DNA of 6,629 nucleotides from an uncultured Pseudomonadota bacterium. GTDB taxonomy: Bacteria > Pseudomonadota > Gammaproteobacteria > Burkholderiales > SG8-39. This document shows positions 6,256 to 6,629 of this stretch, one piece after another (position 1 is the stretch's first letter; each line of letters begins with the position of its first letter). The position numbers were made by a program, and so were the translations under genes. Under the pieces are notes generated by a model. It was not told where the DNA came from and made no database searches. It was given only the letters and a program-made list of their open reading frames with translations. Location: the NCBI GenBank assembly GCA_903864555.1, contig CAIPGJ010000816.1, forward strand, positions 1 through 6,629, given 5' to 3'.

Positions 6256-6282
6256 AGCCCGCCCGCAAGGCGGGCTTTTTTT
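6256..6282 (+). terminator. Intrinsic terminator of the Bug/subunit 3/GMC operon
   Basis: AGCCCGCC (6256-6263) pairs with GGCGGGCT (6269-6276) around a CGCAA loop, and seven T residues (6276-6282) end it. It starts 25 bases after the GMC stop codon and marks the operon's end, so no cytochrome gene is co-transcribed beyond it unless there is readthrough. Confidence 0.92.
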
Positions 6283-6312
6283 GAGGCTTCGCCGATTGGA
6301 CGGGATGGCACT

Positions 6313-6408
6313 GGTTTGCCCCCTTGTCAAAGGCTCTTCGTCGATTTCCGGGGATTGCGAGGTTTACCCCCTTGTCAAAGGCTCTTCACCGATTTGCGGG
6401 GAAAGGTC
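6313..6408 (+). repeat. Two tandem copies of a 48-base repeat sharing its core with the 2289-2566 element ends
   Basis: Unit 1 (6313-6360) and unit 2 (6361-6408) match at 38 of their first 42 bases and diverge in the last six. Each contains GGTTT(G/A)CCCCC, then TTGTCAAAGGCTCTTC, then CGATTT-x-CGGGGA. The first 21 bases of unit 2 are identical to the outer end of the right terminal repeat at 2542-2566 (other strand). After the shared CAAAGG the units continue CTCTTC instead of GGGCCC, so only half of the near-palindrome is kept. A degenerate, partial third copy (TTCGCCGATT...CGGGA) precedes them at about 6285-6308. Confidence 0.8.
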
Positions 6409-6483
6409 TGGTATCTGCGAATCTGTCTGCAGTGCCTACCGAAACAATGGCCTCATATTGGGAAGCAGGGATAACTCACTACT

Positions 6484-6556
6484 GTCATCCCCGCGCAGGC
6501 GGGGATCCATGTTGACTGCCTTCGACACAATGGATTCCCGCCTGCGCGGGAATGAC
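6484..6556. repeat. Inverted pair of dRS3-like hairpin repeats
   Basis: The arms 6484-6510 and 6530-6556 are inverted copies, 25 of 27 identical, separated by 19 bases. Each arm is itself a stem-loop: ATCCCCGC/GCGGGGAT (6487-6506) and ATTCCCGC/GCGGGAAT (6534-6553). The second fits the neisserial dRS3 consensus ATTCCC-N8-GGGAAT (established knowledge); the first differs by one compensated base pair. Such repeats are common between genes in several proteobacteria. No ORF inside is convincing. Confidence 0.82.
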
Positions 6557-6629
6557 GCCGGAGAGGGATGGCTCTTACCAAACCAAAGGCAACAAGATGC
6601 AAGGCAAGAAAAAGCGCCTTCAAACGAGA

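Larger units (their letters stand above)
6283..6629. other. Gene-free repeat-rich tail of the window
   Basis: After the terminator the remaining 347 bases hold the tandem repeat at 6313-6408 and the inverted hairpin pair at 6484-6556, separated by about 75 bases without recognisable features. I see no gene with a ribosome site and family signature on either strand. An ATG at 6597 opens a frame of 11 codons with a basic start (MQGKKKRLQTR) that runs off the right edge; it cannot be judged. Confidence 0.55.

Noticed and set aside
6313..6408. CRISPR array
   Set aside because: The units abut directly with no unique spacers, only two clear copies exist, and no cas gene is present.
6324..6515. 63-codon plus-strand frame in the right-hand repeats
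   Set aside because: It is composed of the tandem repeat followed by one arm of the dRS3-like pair. The internal repetition (LSKAL-x-RF) comes from the DNA repeat, and there is no ribosome site.
6597..6629. Start of a further gene at the right edge (MQGKKKRLQTR)
   Set aside because: Only 11 codons are visible with a weak upstream purine stretch, which is not enough to call a gene.

Overview
The window is GC-rich and comes from a proteobacterium, most likely a betaproteobacterium of the order Burkholderiales (Alcaligenaceae- or Comamonadaceae-like). The evidence is two Bug-type (TctC-like) periplasmic binding proteins within 2.7 kb, a DesA-type fatty acid desaturase with a long C-terminal tail, and intergenic repeats of the kind common in that order. 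Taxonomy is inferred from gene style only.

Layout. Positions 1-210 (minus strand) are the N-terminal 70 codons of a Bug solute-binding protein that runs off the left edge. A 378-base intergenic stretch with a leader hairpin separates it from a divergent small membrane protein (589-900) and a three-histidine-box membrane desaturase (1033-2220), which ends at a strong terminator (2239-2265). Next comes a 278-base non-coding, MITE-like element with nested inverted repeats (2289-2566).

Downstream is an apparent three-gene operon on the plus strand: a second, complete Bug binding protein (2672-3655), a gluconate 2-dehydrogenase subunit 3-family protein (3769-4434) and a GMC-family flavoprotein dehydrogenase (4465-6231). 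It is closed by a terminator at 6256-6282. The last ~350 bases have no convincing gene. They hold a tandem 48-base repeat sharing a core with the ends of the 2289-2566 element, and a separate inverted pair of hairpin repeats resembling the neisserial dRS3 class.

How the genes may work together. The dehydrogenase pair belongs to a family of membrane-linked sugar, sugar-acid and alcohol oxidases (gluconate, fructose, FAD-glucose and glucoside-3 dehydrogenases). These normally have a third, cytochrome c subunit and a Tat signal on the small subunit. Neither is visible here, while a secreted Bug protein is the leading gene of the same operon. The substrate cannot be read from the sequence. The most interesting points are this reduced two-subunit dehydrogenase tied to an orphan Bug receptor, its putative iron-sulfur cysteine triad, the transposase-like tail of the desaturase, and the two families of structured repeats that bracket the operon.
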